64,000 nt of DNA. Source: Desulfovibrio sp. Lineage in GTDB: Bacteria > Desulfobacterota > Desulfovibrionia > Desulfovibrionales > Desulfovibrionaceae. Positions 14,503 through 24,176 of the stretch are shown piece by piece. Positions within the stretch are counted from its first letter, which is position 1, and every line of letters starts with the position of its first letter. The stretch is taken from assembly GCA_017450275.1 (NCBI GenBank), contig JAFSVD010000064.1, forward strand, positions 57,444 to 121,443, read 5' to 3'. A program made the position numbers and the translations under genes. The notes under the pieces were generated by a model. That model was not told where the DNA came from and made no database searches. It worked only from the letters and a program-made list of their open reading frames with translations.

Positions 14503-15632
14503 GCTGTCGTTCCGTTCGTTTGATGAAGAATGCTACGGAGCGCATGGAGAAAGGCCGTATTTTCTTCGTGATTGCCAAGTGTTATGCGCAAATGCTGGGG
14601 AAGGTCATAGCCTTTGAGATGGCGGATGATGATACCGGCTCTCAGGAGTTGTTCAAAGCAGTCCTTGGCAGAAAGGGTCTTGGGTGGAAGAGTGAAGAGC
14701 AAAAAGTTGGCAGAACTTGGCCATACTGTGCAGTGAAGGTCTTTGAGGGCTTGAGAGAGGCGTGCGCGCTCAAGGGTGACTGTTTCAAGGGTTTTTTGGT
14801 GAAAGACAGTATCCCCCAAGGCGGCAAGGCCTGCTTCTTCGGCGAGGATATTGACGGAAAAGGGCAAACGCGTGCGCCAAAAAGCATCTGCTATTTGTTC
14901 TGGAACAATCCCATAGCCCAGGCGGAGCCCTGCCATTCCGTAACTTTTCGAAAAGGTGCGGAGAATGGCCACATTGTCGGGGATCTTGTTGCTTATGAGC
15001 AAGGAGTCTGTTGCCTCGGTCGGGGAAAAATCCATATAGGCTTCATCGATTACGAGAAGACAGCGGGGCGCTTTTTTCTCTATCGCTGCCGCAAAGGCGA
15101 GAACCTCTTCGCCTTTTGGGCAATAGCCGCTCGGATTATCCGGTGTTGTGAGAAAGACGAGGCGAGTGGATGGGGTCACATGGTCGACGAGGGCTTGGAA
15201 ATCGAAGGAAAAATCGGTCTTGAGCGGAACCCTGCTTGCGGCAACCCCAGCAATGGCTGCTTGAATGGGATAGAGGGTAAAGCAGGGGGCACAGCAGACG
15301 ATGGATTGGTCTTTGCCAACCAGAATGCGGATCAAAAGATCGATGATTTCATCAGAGCCATTGCCAAGGATAAGGCGTTCTTTGGGCACGCTGTGGTGCT
15401 TGGCTAAGGCTTCGATCATGCGTGGATTGCCACCTCTTGGGTAGCGAAAAACCGCATTGGCGTGTCTGGCAATGGCCTCTTGCACACAGGGGGATGCGCC
15501 CAAAGGATTTTCATTGCTGGCGAGTTTGATGATCTGTGAACATCCGTATTGCTCCCGAATGAGATCGATCGAAAGGCCGGGAGCGTATGGTGCCAAGGAG
15601 GCTATCTCGGGCTTGATGTCGGCTGTGTACAT
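14499..15632 (-). CDS. hisC: Histidinol-phosphate aminotransferase
   Basis: A 377-residue PLP enzyme converting imidazole-acetol phosphate plus glutamate to histidinol phosphate. The HisC opening LASNENPLGASP, GNGSDEIIDLLIR, the DNPSGY segment and the PLP lysine in TFSKSYGMAGLRLGY are all present. It is the first gene of a pair with cmk, with a 4-base overlap. No other his genes are visible. Related aminotransferases accept aromatic keto acids, so a wider substrate range is possible. Confidence 0.92.
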   Translation of the reverse strand: MYTADIKPEIASLAPYAPGLSIDLIREQYGCSQIIKLASNENPLGASPCVQEAIARHANAVFRYPRGGNPRMIEALAKHHSVPKERLILGNGSDEIIDLLIRILVGKDQSIVCCAPCFTLYPIQAAIAGVAASRVPLKTDFSFDFQALVDHVTPSTRLVFLTTPDNPSGYCPKGEEVLAFAAAIEKKAPRCLLVIDEAYMDFSPTEATDSLLISNKIPDNVAILRTFSKSYGMAGLRLGYGIVPEQIADAFWRTRLPFSVNILAEEAGLAALGDTVFHQKTLETVTLERARLSQALKDLHCTVWPSSANFLLFTLPPKTLSAKDCFEQLLRAGIIIRHLKGYDLPQHLRITLGNHEENTAFLHALRSILHQTNGTTA

Positions 15633-15644
15633 AAATCTCCTAAT

Positions 15645-15671
15645 AAAAGACCGCCTTGTGGGCGGTCTTTT
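15645..15671. terminator. Rho-independent terminator after the Usp gene
   Basis: AAAAGACCGCC (15645-15655) pairs with GGCGGTCTTTT (15661-15671). It ends the Usp transcript on the minus strand and shields hisC. The A and T tails make it bidirectional. Confidence 0.9.
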
Positions 15672-15679
15672 CTGGTCTT

Positions 15680-16123
15680 TTAGGCGTTTGGACGAATCGT
15701 CAACACAGGGATGGTGGCGTTTTTAACCACTTTTTCCGCAACAGAACCAAAGAGAATGCGGTCGATGCCTTTGCGTCCGTGGGTTCCCATGATGATCATG
15801 TCCACCTGTTCTTCATTGGCTTTGTTTAAGATCTCTTCAGCGGCATAGCCGATCAAGACTTGGCCTTTGGCCTCAATCCCCGGGAAATTCTCTGAAACGA
15901 AACTCTGCATGGATTGTTCCGCACCAGAGACAATTTCGCCCACAAAATTTTCAATGGTGTTCGGGGGGACATGGAAGCCGACATACTGGCTCAGCGATGG
16001 GGCAGTGTAGACCACAAGCACCGTTGCGTTGCACTGGGTTGCCAGGGTGGCAGCGTATTCGGCCACTTCCTTGCTGTGTTCAGAAAGGTCGACTGCACAG
16101 AGAATCTTTTTAATTTCCTTCAT
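15680..16123 (-). CDS. UspA-type universal stress protein
   Basis: A 147-residue single-domain Usp protein starting KKILCAVDLSEHSKEVAEYA. The ATP-binding pattern G-x2-G-x9-G-S is visible in GTHGRKGIDRILFGSVAEKV, and the final strand is IPVLTIRP. Start chosen at 16123, where CTGGAGG lies 6 bases upstream; an in-frame ATG 27 bases earlier has no ribosome site. ATP-binding Usps are stress and energy-state sensors, with no defined partner here. It follows secA on the same strand and is closed by a strong terminator. Confidence 0.92.
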   Translation of the reverse strand: MKEIKKILCAVDLSEHSKEVAEYAATLATQCNATVLVVYTAPSLSQYVGFHVPPNTIENFVGEIVSGAEQSMQSFVSENFPGIEAKGQVLIGYAAEEILNKANEEQVDMIIMGTHGRKGIDRILFGSVAEKVVKNATIPVLTIRPNA

Positions 16124-16168
16124 AGAACCTCCAGGGGTTGCATTTTTCACAAAGCACTGTGTTCTCTC

Positions 16169-18694
16169 TTAGACTTTTCTGCCGCAACATTTTTTGTATT
16201 TTTTGCCGCTGCCACAGGGACAGGGATCGTTGCGTCCGACTTTGGGCTTTGCCCGAACAGGTTGGTTGGAGGCCTCTGTCTGCCCTTGGCTTGAGGAGTA
16301 GGTGATATTTTGGGGCTTTTTATGCTCAAGGGAAATAGGTATTTCCGGCTCAATCTCCTCTTCCTCTTCTTGCACAACGACTTGGATATGCGTCATGGTT
16401 CGGCAGACGCTTTCGCGAATGCTAAAGAGCATATCCTGAAACAGGCTAAATCCTTCGCGCTGATAGGCCTGTTTGGGATCGGTCTGACCGTAGCCCCGCA
16501 AACCGATGCCATCGCGCAAGGCATCCATATTCCGTAGATGCTCCTTCCAACACCGATCGAGTTCTTGCAAAAGGATAAATTGTAAAAGCAGAGGATATCT
16601 CTCAGGTAGCTGCTTTTTGAGTTCCTCTTGGGTGTGTTCGACTGCCTTATACACCTCTTCCTGGCTTGGGAAATCCCCCTCTGTCGGATACGCAAAAAGG
16701 AGGAAGAGGGAAGAACGCACTTGCCGTTCTCTTTCCTCGCGTTCCTCATCGCGCCCATGCTCAAGGCTTGCGTAGAGGCCATCGAGTACGTCGTGGACAA
16801 ATTCTTCAAAGATGGAGACAACATCAGTACTTGTCAAAAGATCTCTGCGCAAGGTGTAGATCACTTCGCGCTGTTGGTTCATGACATTGTCGTAATCGAG
16901 CAGGGTTTTTCTGATATCAAAATGGTGTGCTTCGACTTTTTTCTGGGCGTTTTCCACCGCTCGCGTCACCATGGCGTTTTCAATGGCTTCGCCGTTGCAC
17001 AGTCCCAGCCGCTCCATAATCCCTTTGATGCGGTCAGAACCAAAGAGCCGCATCAAATCGTCTTCCAGGGAGAGATAGAAGCGCGAGGAGCCGGGATCGC
17101 CTTGGCGACCGGCTCTGCCCCGAAGCTGATTGTCGATACGGCGGCTCTCATGGCGTTCCGTTCCAAGAATATGAAGACCGCCGAGCTCCACCACTCCTTC
17201 CCCAAGCACAATATCCGTCCCACGACCAGCCATGTTTGTGGCAATGGTGACTTTGCCCTTTTCCCCTGCGTGCGCGATAATTTCCGCTTCTTTTTCGTGT
17301 TGTTTGGCGTTTAAGACGCGATGGGGAATATGGCGTTTGGTGAGTTCCCGCGAGAGAAATTCAGAGGTCTCGATGGAAATGGTGCCAACCAAGACAGGCT
17401 GCTGTTTGGCGTAGAGGTCGGCGATGGAGGCAAGAATGGCCGCAAATTTTTCTTGGCGTGTGGCAAAGATGAGATCCGGCATATCGTTGCGGATCATGGG
17501 TTTGTTGGGGGGAATGGAGACAACGTCGAGATTGTAGATCTGCTGGAATTCCACTGCTTCCGTATCCGCTGTTCCGGTCATGCCCGAGAGCTTATCGTAC
17601 ATACGGAAGTAGTTTTGGAAGGTGATGGAGGCGAGTGTCTGGTTTTCCGCCGCAACAGCGACTTTTTCCTTGGCTTCCAAGGCCTGGTGGAGGCCATCGG
17701 AATAGCGTCTGCCGTGCATGAGACGACCGGTGAATTCATCGACAATGATGACTTGGTTGTCTTGCACGATATAATCTACATCGCGTTTATAGACCGTATG
17801 GGCTTTTAAGGATTGGAGAATATGGTGCTGGTAGATGATATTGCCGGGATCAAAGAGATTGTCGATGCCAAGCATCTTTTCGCAGTGCACAACCCCTTCA
17901 TCGGTCAGCATGGCTGTCTTGGCTTTTTCATCGATGGTGAAATCTGTTGGGGTGAGCTTTTGGACAATGGCATCGATGCTCGTATACAGATCAATATCTT
18001 CGTCAGAGGCGCCTGAGATAATTAAGGGGGTTCTGGCCTCATCGATTAAGATAGAGTCCACTTCGTCGACAATGGCAAAGGCGTGACCGCGCTGGACGCA
18101 TTCCTCCAGGGAATGCGTCATATTGTCGCGCAGGTAGTCAAAGCCGAATTCATTGTTGGTGCCATAGGTGATATCGCAGTTATAGGCTTGCTTGCGCTCT
18201 TCATCGTCCATATCGTGCACAATAGTGCCGACGCTCAGCCCCAGAAAATGATAGATTTTTCCCATCCAGGCTGCGTCGCGTTTGGCCAAATAGTCGTTGA
18301 CAGTGACGACATGGACGCCCTTTTGGGTGAGGGCATTCAAGACAACAGGCAAGGTGGCAACCAGGGTTTTGCCTTCGCCGGTCTTCATCTCCGCGATCTT
18401 GCCCTTGTGGAGGACAATGCCGCCCACAAGCTGCACATCGTAGTGGCGCATGCCAAGCACGCGCTTGGAGGCTTCACGAACCAGGGCAAAGACCTGGGGA
18501 AGGAGGGCGTCGAGGGTGGTCTTTCCTTGGGCAAGATCGTCTTTGGCCTGGGCAAGCATGGCAGGAAAGTCGGCGTCAGGTAGCGCAGCCATCTTGGGTT
18601 CCAAGGCATTGATTTGGGCAACAAGAGGCTTTAAGCGTTTTAAATAGCGGTCGTTTTTGCTGCCAAAAATTTTTCGAAAAATATATCCAAACAT
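16169..18694 (-). CDS. secA: Preprotein translocase ATPase SecA
   Basis: An 841-residue motor that drives unfolded secretory proteins through SecYEG. Walker [10 protein letters not shown] lies at residues 102-110, [13 protein letters not shown] near 205, and the helicase-like segment [14 protein letters not shown] in NBD2. The C-terminal zinc finger [13 protein letters not shown], which binds SecB and phospholipids, is intact. Length and layout are those of a standard single-copy SecA. The preceding and following genes are an HdeA-like periplasmic protein and a Usp, neither part of the Sec machinery. Confidence 0.97.
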   Translation of the reverse strand: MFGYIFRKIFGSKNDRYLKRLKPLVAQINALEPKMAALPDADFPAMLAQAKDDLAQGKTTLDALLPQVFALVREASKRVLGMRHYDVQLVGGIVLHKGKIAEMKTGEGKTLVATLPVVLNALTQKGVHVVTVNDYLAKRDAAWMGKIYHFLGLSVGTIVHDMDDEERKQAYNCDITYGTNNEFGFDYLRDNMTHSLEECVQRGHAFAIVDEVDSILIDEARTPLIISGASDEDIDLYTSIDAIVQKLTPTDFTIDEKAKTAMLTDEGVVHCEKMLGIDNLFDPGNIIYQHHILQSLKAHTVYKRDVDYIVQDNQVIIVDEFTGRLMHGRRYSDGLHQALEAKEKVAVAAENQTLASITFQNYFRMYDKLSGMTGTADTEAVEFQQIYNLDVVSIPPNKPMIRNDMPDLIFATRQEKFAAILASIADLYAKQQPVLVGTISIETSEFLSRELTKRHIPHRVLNAKQHEKEAEIIAHAGEKGKVTIATNMAGRGTDIVLGEGVVELGGLHILGTERHESRRIDNQLRGRAGRQGDPGSSRFYLSLEDDLMRLFGSDRIKGIMERLGLCNGEAIENAMVTRAVENAQKKVEAHHFDIRKTLLDYDNVMNQQREVIYTLRRDLLTSTDVVSIFEEFVHDVLDGLYASLEHGRDEEREERERQVRSSLFLLFAYPTEGDFPSQEEVYKAVEHTQEELKKQLPERYPLLLQFILLQELDRCWKEHLRNMDALRDGIGLRGYGQTDPKQAYQREGFSLFQDMLFSIRESVCRTMTHIQVVVQEEEEEIEPEIPISLEHKKPQNITYSSSQGQTEASNQPVRAKPKVGRNDPCPCGSGKKYKKCCGRKV

Positions 18695-18722
18695 GGCGAC
18701 ACCTTGCGTAAAAAAAAACAGA

Positions 18723-19259
18723 CTACTTGCCGAATTTTTTCATGACATCTTGCATAAGCGCGTCTGGTTCTCTGCGACATCCTTCAAAAAAGGCGTTGAG
18801 ATCTTTGTCACGCTTGAGAACAGAGATGGTGTTGTTGGCCTTGCCCCGGATATAGCCATCGAGCCAGATCACAAAGCCGCTGCCATTGTCGGGATCGGCA
18901 TTGTAGGAGGCACAGGTGGTTCTGTCAGCCCGCCACAAGCCATCTTTTTTGACAGGCAGGCGCGTGCGAACCTGTTTCCACAAGGGAGCGACCTTCATCT
19001 CGGGCTGCGATTGGCACAGCGCATAGACCTCAAGCATAATCTGTGGAAGAATTCGAGAATCGGCAACAGTGGCATCGGTATTAGCAGCGGTAAAGCCGTC
19101 TATCTGCAGGCCTTCAAAGAGCGGGGGCGCGTGTTCAATGCTGACTGTTGTGAGATATTCGGCACAGATATACTGGTGCGGGTCGATCATATCGCTGCCC
19201 GCATGGCAGAAGGTGGCCAGGCAAAAAAAGGTCGTACAGAATAGGACAAGTCGTTTCAT
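18723..19259 (-). CDS. Exported protein with two HdeA-like modules
   Basis: A 178-residue protein with a signal peptide [20 protein letters not shown] (start set at 19259 to give this). The mature part contains two similar Cys-paired segments. The first has YICAEYLT...[12 protein letters not shown], the second TCASYNADP...[11 protein letters not shown]...[16 protein letters not shown]. The second resembles HdeA/HdeB-family proteins: Cys, aromatic, WLDGY, then Cys and a proline-bearing helix. HdeA proteins are acid-activated periplasmic chaperones with one disulfide. Tandem repetition is unusual, and remote similarity is my only evidence. The gene lies 28 bases upstream of secA on the same strand. 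Confidence 0.55.
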   Translation of the reverse strand: MKRLVLFCTTFFCLATFCHAGSDMIDPHQYICAEYLTTVSIEHAPPLFEGLQIDGFTAANTDATVADSRILPQIMLEVYALCQSQPEMKVAPLWKQVRTRLPVKKDGLWRADRTTCASYNADPDNGSGFVIWLDGYIRGKANNTISVLKRDKDLNAFFEGCRREPDALMQDVMKKFGK

Positions 19260-19372
19260 TCGGTTCCTCAAGTCAGCTGCCCAGCCTTATGGGGGTGGGG
19301 CTTCAAGTCAGGCCACGAAGGGGAGGAGAGGAAAGAGGCTCTTTTTCCCCAACGGTGTGTATGCAGAATCGA

Positions 19373-19837
19373 TCATGGATGCGTTGCCACGGGCTTGATC
19401 GTTTTTTTGACCAGGGCACAGGCCGCACGCAGCCCCAAGCAATAGCTTTCCACCCCAAAGCCCACAATACTGCCGCTCACAACAGGGGCAAGAAGGGATG
19501 TGTGGCGGATGCTTTCTCGGGCATGGATGTTGGACATATGGACTTCAACGCAGGGGATAGGAAGAATGGCGAGCGCATCGGCAAGGGCAAGGCTTGTGTG
19601 AGTCCACGCTCCGGCGTTGATGACAACAGCGTCGACAGATTCCTGCAGAATGTGGTGGATGCGCTCAATCATCTCCCCTTCGTGGTTGGTCTGAAAGGTG
19701 AGAAGGGTGATATCAAGGCTTTTGGCAAGATCGTGGAGCGTCGCATTGATGTCCTCAAGGGTTGCTGTGCCGTAGTGGACAGGATCTCGTTTGCCAAACA
19801 TGTTGAGATTGACGCCGTGAAGAACAAGAATTGTCAT
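19373..19837 (-). CDS. aroQ: Type II 3-dehydroquinate dehydratase
   Basis: A 154-residue dodecameric enzyme of the shikimate pathway, converting 3-dehydroquinate to 3-dehydroshikimate. The opening LVLHGVNLNMFGKRDP carries the flexible active-site loop with its Arg; YGTATLEDIN, NHEGEMIERIH, INAGAWTHTS and VEVHMSNIHARE supply the remaining substrate-binding residues, including the catalytic His. I start at the ATG at 19837, matching the family N-terminus; a GTG 21 bases upstream is in frame. aroE lies just upstream on the same strand, so the two consecutive pathway steps are probably co-transcribed. Confidence 0.95.
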   Translation of the reverse strand: MTILVLHGVNLNMFGKRDPVHYGTATLEDINATLHDLAKSLDITLLTFQTNHEGEMIERIHHILQESVDAVVINAGAWTHTSLALADALAILPIPCVEVHMSNIHARESIRHTSLLAPVVSGSIVGFGVESYCLGLRAACALVKKTIKPVATHP

Positions 19838-19940
19838 AGAATATTGAGGGTTCCCCACAGGATCTGTCTTGGGGAAAACCGCTCTCCTCCGTTTCGCAAT
19901 TTTTTCTCGTCAAGGGGCGCAAGCATCCGTTGGGAGACCC

Positions 19941-20789
19941 CTATGCTGGGTGGATTGCAAGGGCGTTGTTCAGTGTCTGGGTGAGGTGGGAGCGAAGGTC
20001 GTCTGCAATCTTTTTGCCTGTCCATCGATACAATTGGGCAAGCCCTTGCTCGAGAAACATGGTGAGGCCGGCAATGGAAGGGATGCCGAGCGCAGCAGCC
20101 TCAGCGAGCAAGCGCGTTTGCGCGGGATTGTAGACAATATCGTAGACAAGGGATGGCAGCGCAGCCGCTTTGTTGAAATCAAAGGGCGTTTGGTTGACGA
20201 GATCGCCGTGCATGCCAAGCGGTGTTGCGTTGATGAGCAGGCTTGATCTCTGTGTGTATCGCGCTTCCCAGGGAATGGCTTGCACGGCAAATTCGTCCGC
20301 AAGAGCGTATTGCCGTGTATTGGATGGCGATGTGATGACGATATTGTCCCACTGGTTGGAACAGAGCGCGGCGAGCACGGCACGGGCAGCGCCTCCTGCG
20401 CCCAAGAGCAAGACAGCGTCAGGGGAGAGCGTTGAGAGAGGGGCGAAAAAGCCTGTGCAGTCGGTGTTGTCGCCCACAAGCTTCCCCTCGTCCCAAAAAA
20501 GCGTGTTGACCGCGCCAACGCGTTGTGCGAGCGGGGTCACGCGATCAAGCGCTGCAAAAACAGCGGTCTTATGCGGGATGGTCACCGAACAGCCTTTGAT
20601 GGGAAGACAGCGGACACTGGTGATAAAATCCGCCAGATGGGTGGGATCAATGGCAAAGGAATAATAGGCAGCAGGAATGCCAAGGGTCTGGAAGGCCGTA
20701 TTGTGGAGAAGCGGAGAGAGGCTCTGTCCCAAGGGCCAGCCAACAACGCCATAGAGGTCAGTCGGCAGAAAAACAGACGTCGTATTCAT
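19941..20789 (-). CDS. aroE: Shikimate dehydrogenase (NADP)
   Basis: A 282-residue enzyme reducing 3-dehydroshikimate to shikimate. Substrate serines are in GWPLGQSLSPLLHN, the catalytic Lys in TIPHKT, the Asp in GDNTDCTGF and the NADP-binding loop is LLGAGGAARAVL. The C-terminal helix MFLEQGLAQLYRWTG is typical. Start placed at 20789 because family members begin about ten residues before YGVVGWP; the longer frame continues through an upstream terminator. It is followed by aroQ, which catalyses the preceding step. Confidence 0.95.
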   Translation of the reverse strand: MNTTSVFLPTDLYGVVGWPLGQSLSPLLHNTAFQTLGIPAAYYSFAIDPTHLADFITSVRCLPIKGCSVTIPHKTAVFAALDRVTPLAQRVGAVNTLFWDEGKLVGDNTDCTGFFAPLSTLSPDAVLLLGAGGAARAVLAALCSNQWDNIVITSPSNTRQYALADEFAVQAIPWEARYTQRSSLLINATPLGMHGDLVNQTPFDFNKAAALPSLVYDIVYNPAQTRLLAEAAALGIPSIAGLTMFLEQGLAQLYRWTGKKIADDLRSHLTQTLNNALAIHPA

Positions 20790-20890
20790 AGGGTACCTAT
20801 CTCGGAGACGGCATACGCGGTTTTTCGGGATACTCTCGGAAGCCAAAAGAGTGTAGAAAGAGTAGCCAAAAGCGGGTATTGATGCAAGAA

Positions 20891-20918
20891 AAAGGGGTGT
20901 CAAGATGGACACCCCTTT
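20891..20918 (-). terminator. Rho-independent terminator of flgE
   Basis: AAAGGGGTGTC (20891-20901) pairs with GACACCCCTTT (20908-20918). On the minus strand the stem is followed by a T-run, 37 bases beyond the flgE stop codon. Confidence 0.9.
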
Positions 20919-20954
20919 CCTCTGGTGGAAAACCACCCACGCATTTGGCCACGT

Positions 20955-22505
20955 CTATCGCTTGAGATTGATTGCCGTTTTGAGGAGCTCGTCCGAGGTC
21001 GTTACGACCTTGCTGTTTGATTGGAAACCTCGCTGTGTCACAATCATAGTAACCATCTCGCGAGAAAGGTCAACATTGGATTGTTCGATGGATTGGGAGA
21101 TCGTGGTGCCGTAATTTTCACTGCCTGGATTGCCTAGCGCCATGGATCCGGCTTCGGCTGTGGGCACAAAGAGATTGTCGCCTGTGCGGCGCAGTCCCGC
21201 TTCGCTCGTAAAACGCGCCAGGGGGATTTGCCACATCTTCATATTTTCGCCGTTGGAAAAATTGCCGTAGACAACGCCATCGGTGCCGATGGAATAGGAA
21301 CTGAGTGCGCCTTCGCCGTAGCCATCCTGGGATGAGCTCGCCATAAAGGATTCGTTGGTATAGCTCGTCGCTGCGCTTGTTGCGCGCTCGGCATCGCCAA
21401 GAAGGGTAAGATTGTCCACCATGGTTCCAACATCAGCCGCTGTTCCCTCGCCCTCCCAGGAGCCACTTTGGGAGCGAATCCCAAAATCAAGGGCAATTTG
21501 CGCTCCGTCGAGCGAAAAGGTCGGTGTGCCATCCGCAGAGAGGGCTGCCTGCGTCCATGTTGCAAGATCGGTATTGCCGGCCTCTTCAGGCGTATAGGCA
21601 GCGAGACCCGCGAGTTCTCCTTTTTCATCAAAGGTGAGGACGCCGCTCATCAAAAGCCCGCTTCCGCTCCCAGCCTCTGTCGCGCTGTTGTCAGCCACTA
21701 AGAATTCCAGCGCGGATTGGGCGGCATTGTGGCCGCGGCCATCGTAGTAGATGGTCACTTCATGCGCCTTGCCCTCACTGTCGTAGAGCGAGAGCGCCTG
21801 GGCGTAGCTGTACCTGGTTTCGGCCAAGGGGGTGTCCTGGTTGGCGTCGTAGTTTTTGAGCATGGAGAAATACGGATCAGTGAGATCGGTGGCTGTGCTG
21901 GCACTGGTGTTGAAATTGGCATCGATGATCGAAAGCGAGGAAGTTTGTTTGGCCGCCAAATCTTGGAACTTATTGATATTGACAGGCTCAAGGGCATCGA
22001 GCGACCAGGATGTTTGTTCACTCGCATTGGTCTCTTTGCTTGCGTAGGCGTGGGAGATGTCGTTGGCCTCCTGCATCCCCAGATCGACGCCTTCGAGGGT
22101 GAAGCCATTGGGATTGCGCATGGTGCCCTCGTCATCCAGGGTGAAGTTGCCTGCGCGAGAGTAGTAGGTTTCTCCGAAATTGTCCTGCACCACGAAAAAG
22201 CCCTTGCCGTTGATGGCAAGATCGGTGGCATTGTTGGTGGATTCAAAACCACCTTGCGTAAAATTTGTCTTCACTTCATCGACGCGAACGCCCATCCCAA
22301 CTTGGCCGACAGCGACCAAGGAGCCTTCCTGATTGTTGTTCCACTCACCGGGATTGGCTTGATTTTGTGGAATCAGATCAGAATAGAGTGCCATTTGGGA
22401 TTTGAAGCCGACCGTGCTGCAATTGGCGAGATTGTTGCTGGTGACATTCATTCCTTCGCTCAGTGATTTCATCCCTGTTGCGCCGATATACAATGATGAG
22501 AGCAT
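20955..22505 (-). CDS. flgE: Flagellar hook protein FlgE
   Basis: A 516-residue axial protein that polymerises into the hook. The N-terminal motif LSSLYIGATGMKSLSEGMNV with SNNLANCSTVGFKSQ, the FlgE body segment GGFESTNNATDLAINGKGFF and the C-terminal SNVDLSREMVTMIVTQRGFQS are all present. The middle (about residues 160-420) is the variable Gly/Ser/Ala/Thr-rich D1-D2 region. GGAGG precedes the ATG. The gene is isolated from flgF-flgH by 16 kb and lies on the opposite strand, with its own sigma54-type promoter and terminator. The usual neighbours flgD and fliK are not adjacent. Confidence 0.93.
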   Translation of the reverse strand: MLSSLYIGATGMKSLSEGMNVTSNNLANCSTVGFKSQMALYSDLIPQNQANPGEWNNNQEGSLVAVGQVGMGVRVDEVKTNFTQGGFESTNNATDLAINGKGFFVVQDNFGETYYSRAGNFTLDDEGTMRNPNGFTLEGVDLGMQEANDISHAYASKETNASEQTSWSLDALEPVNINKFQDLAAKQTSSLSIIDANFNTSASTATDLTDPYFSMLKNYDANQDTPLAETRYSYAQALSLYDSEGKAHEVTIYYDGRGHNAAQSALEFLVADNSATEAGSGSGLLMSGVLTFDEKGELAGLAAYTPEEAGNTDLATWTQAALSADGTPTFSLDGAQIALDFGIRSQSGSWEGEGTAADVGTMVDNLTLLGDAERATSAATSYTNESFMASSSQDGYGEGALSSYSIGTDGVVYGNFSNGENMKMWQIPLARFTSEAGLRRTGDNLFVPTAEAGSMALGNPGSENYGTTISQSIEQSNVDLSREMVTMIVTQRGFQSNSKVVTTSDELLKTAINLKR

Positions 22506-22521
22506 GATCGAACCTCCAAAA

Positions 22522-22553
22522 AAAGGGCAGAGGAAGTTTTTTCCTTATGCCCT
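22522..22553 (-). terminator. Terminator-like hairpin between the aminotransferase gene and flgE
   Basis: On the minus strand AAAGGGCA...AGGAA-loop-TTCCT...TGCCCTTT is followed by a run of T and then the flgE ribosome site. It would end the aminotransferase transcript. A sigma54 start near 22551 would place the same stem at the very 5' end of flgE mRNA. Confidence 0.72.
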
Positions 22554-22559
22554 TTGATA

Positions 22560-22577
22560 AAGCAGCAATCATGCCAG
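22560..22577 (-). promoter_or_regulatory. Sigma54 (-24/-12) promoter of flgE
   Basis: On the minus strand CTGGCATGATTGCTGCTT has GG (22575-22574) and GC (22563-22562) separated by 10 bases. It lies in the short gap between the aminotransferase stop and flgE. The -24 half is strong (TGGCATG) and the -12 half (CTGCTT) is a fair match. Confidence 0.68.
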
Positions 22578-22582
22578 GATGG

Positions 22583-23773
22583 CTAGGCAAAGGCTTCTCG
22601 TGCTTTGGCAAATCCGTCTTTGGCAGCCCGGATAACGCTTTCATCGACACAGAAGGCCAGGCGGAAGTAGCCAGGCATGCCAAAGCCGGAACCGGGTACA
22701 GCCAGAACCAAATGCTTGGCCAGGGTGTTCACAAAGGCAACATCGTCCTTACCTGGAGCCTTGGGGAAGAAGTAGAAGGCGCCCTTGGGCATGAGAAATT
22801 CATAGCCAGTCGATGTGAGAACCTCAGCCATGGCCTGGCGGCGCCTGTCGTAGATGCTCTTATCCACGTGGCTGCCCAGCGCATGCGCCATGAGCTTTTG
22901 CCCAATAACAGGGGGATTGACATAGCCCAAAATACGATTGGTAAGGGTTAAGGCTGCCATGACGGTTGCTTTGTCTGGCATGGAGGGCGCGAGCACGGCA
23001 TAGCCGAGGCGTTCGCCGGGCAAGGAGAGATTTTTTGAAAAGGAGGAGATCACCACCGCGTAGGGATAGAGCGGGAGTATGGAGGGCACAGTGACGCCAT
23101 CGTAGGTGAGAAAACGATAGGGCTCATCGCTGATCAGCCAGATGGGGTGGCCAACTTCCTCGGATTTGCGGCGTACGATAGTCACAAGCTCGGTGAGGGT
23201 TTGTTGCGAATACACAACGCCTGTGGGGTTGTTGGGGCTGTTGAGAAGAAGAGCCTTGGTTTTGGGACCTATGGCGTTTTGCAAGGCCTCAATATCCGGC
23301 TCAAAGGTATCGGGATGGCTGGGGAGAGGACGGAGAGTGCCGCCAAAATTGCTCACATAAAAGCCGTATTCCACAAAATAGGGCGCAAAGCAGAGCAGTT
23401 CATCGCCAGGATCAAAGGTTGCCCGAAGAAAGGCGTTTAAGGCTCCGGCTGCCCCGCAGGAAAGAAGAACCTCGTCCATTGTGAGCGAAACCCCTTGTTC
23501 TTCGCTCAGATGAGCCGCGAGTTTTTCCCGCAGCCACGGGAAACCGGCATTGGACATATAGCCAAAGGCAAAGGGTTCCTGCGCATGGGCGAGAACATCG
23601 GCAAGCCCTTCGGCCACTTCTTTGGGGGCTGGCAGATCGGGATTGCCCAAGCTAAAATCCTGTACCTTGTCATTGCCAAATTCTGCCTTTAATTTGGCAC
23701 CCGCTTCAAACATCCGTCTGATCCAGGACGCGTTGTCCAGAAAGCCAGCAACACTTTTTGCAAGTCCATGCAT
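22583..23773 (-). CDS. Class I/II PLP-dependent aminotransferase (aspartate-aminotransferase-like)
   Basis: A 396-residue fold-type I enzyme. Key elements are DFSLGNPDLPAP (residues about 39-50), GAAGALNAFLRATFDPGDE, LNSPNNPTGVVYS, the SDEPYR Asp that contacts the PLP ring nitrogen, and the Schiff-base lysine in SSFSKNLSLPGERLGY. The Arg in GYFRLAF is the carboxylate-binding residue near the C-terminus. The exact amino donor cannot be fixed; Asp, Ala or aromatic substrates are possible. It stands alone, ending at a hairpin before flgE. Confidence 0.9.
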   Translation of the reverse strand: MHGLAKSVAGFLDNASWIRRMFEAGAKLKAEFGNDKVQDFSLGNPDLPAPKEVAEGLADVLAHAQEPFAFGYMSNAGFPWLREKLAAHLSEEQGVSLTMDEVLLSCGAAGALNAFLRATFDPGDELLCFAPYFVEYGFYVSNFGGTLRPLPSHPDTFEPDIEALQNAIGPKTKALLLNSPNNPTGVVYSQQTLTELVTIVRRKSEEVGHPIWLISDEPYRFLTYDGVTVPSILPLYPYAVVISSFSKNLSLPGERLGYAVLAPSMPDKATVMAALTLTNRILGYVNPPVIGQKLMAHALGSHVDKSIYDRRRQAMAEVLTSTGYEFLMPKGAFYFFPKAPGKDDVAFVNTLAKHLVLAVPGSGFGMPGYFRLAFCVDESVIRAAKDGFAKAREAFA

Positions 23774-24176
23774 GAAAATACCCTCGGTGCTCCCAAGACT
23801 TCAAACCCTCAAAAAACGCCATTTGCTACAGAGCCTGCGTTGTAGGAGCCAGTTTTGTTCGAGAAAAAACAGGCATCTCTCTAGCATGGTGCGCGATAAA
23901 TGACAAACAATCGCTTGGGATCCAGGCGCTCTTCCGAGGACGCGGGATTACCCAATATTTGTAGTTTGGTATTGCTTTTCTTTGAGGCATAGAATATGCT
24001 ACTTGTATGCCGTGTATGTGGTAAGGGTGAAACCGACCTTGATGAAGCAGGAAGCTTGCTTAGGTTTTAATACTTTTAATCAGGTTTGCATGCGATTAGA
24101 AGAATGGTCTTCGCACCCGTCATTTCAAAGACAGACACGGCGATACCCGTATTTGTCATCGTTTTGGAGGATTGGC
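23774..24176. other. Intergenic region between divergent genes
   Basis: No gene is supported. A possible sigma70 promoter for the downstream lipoprotein is TTGGTA (near 23968) and TAGAAT (near 23992), 18 bases apart. The open frame that extends the lipoprotein gene upstream to 23982 has no ribosome site and no family features. Confidence 0.4.
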
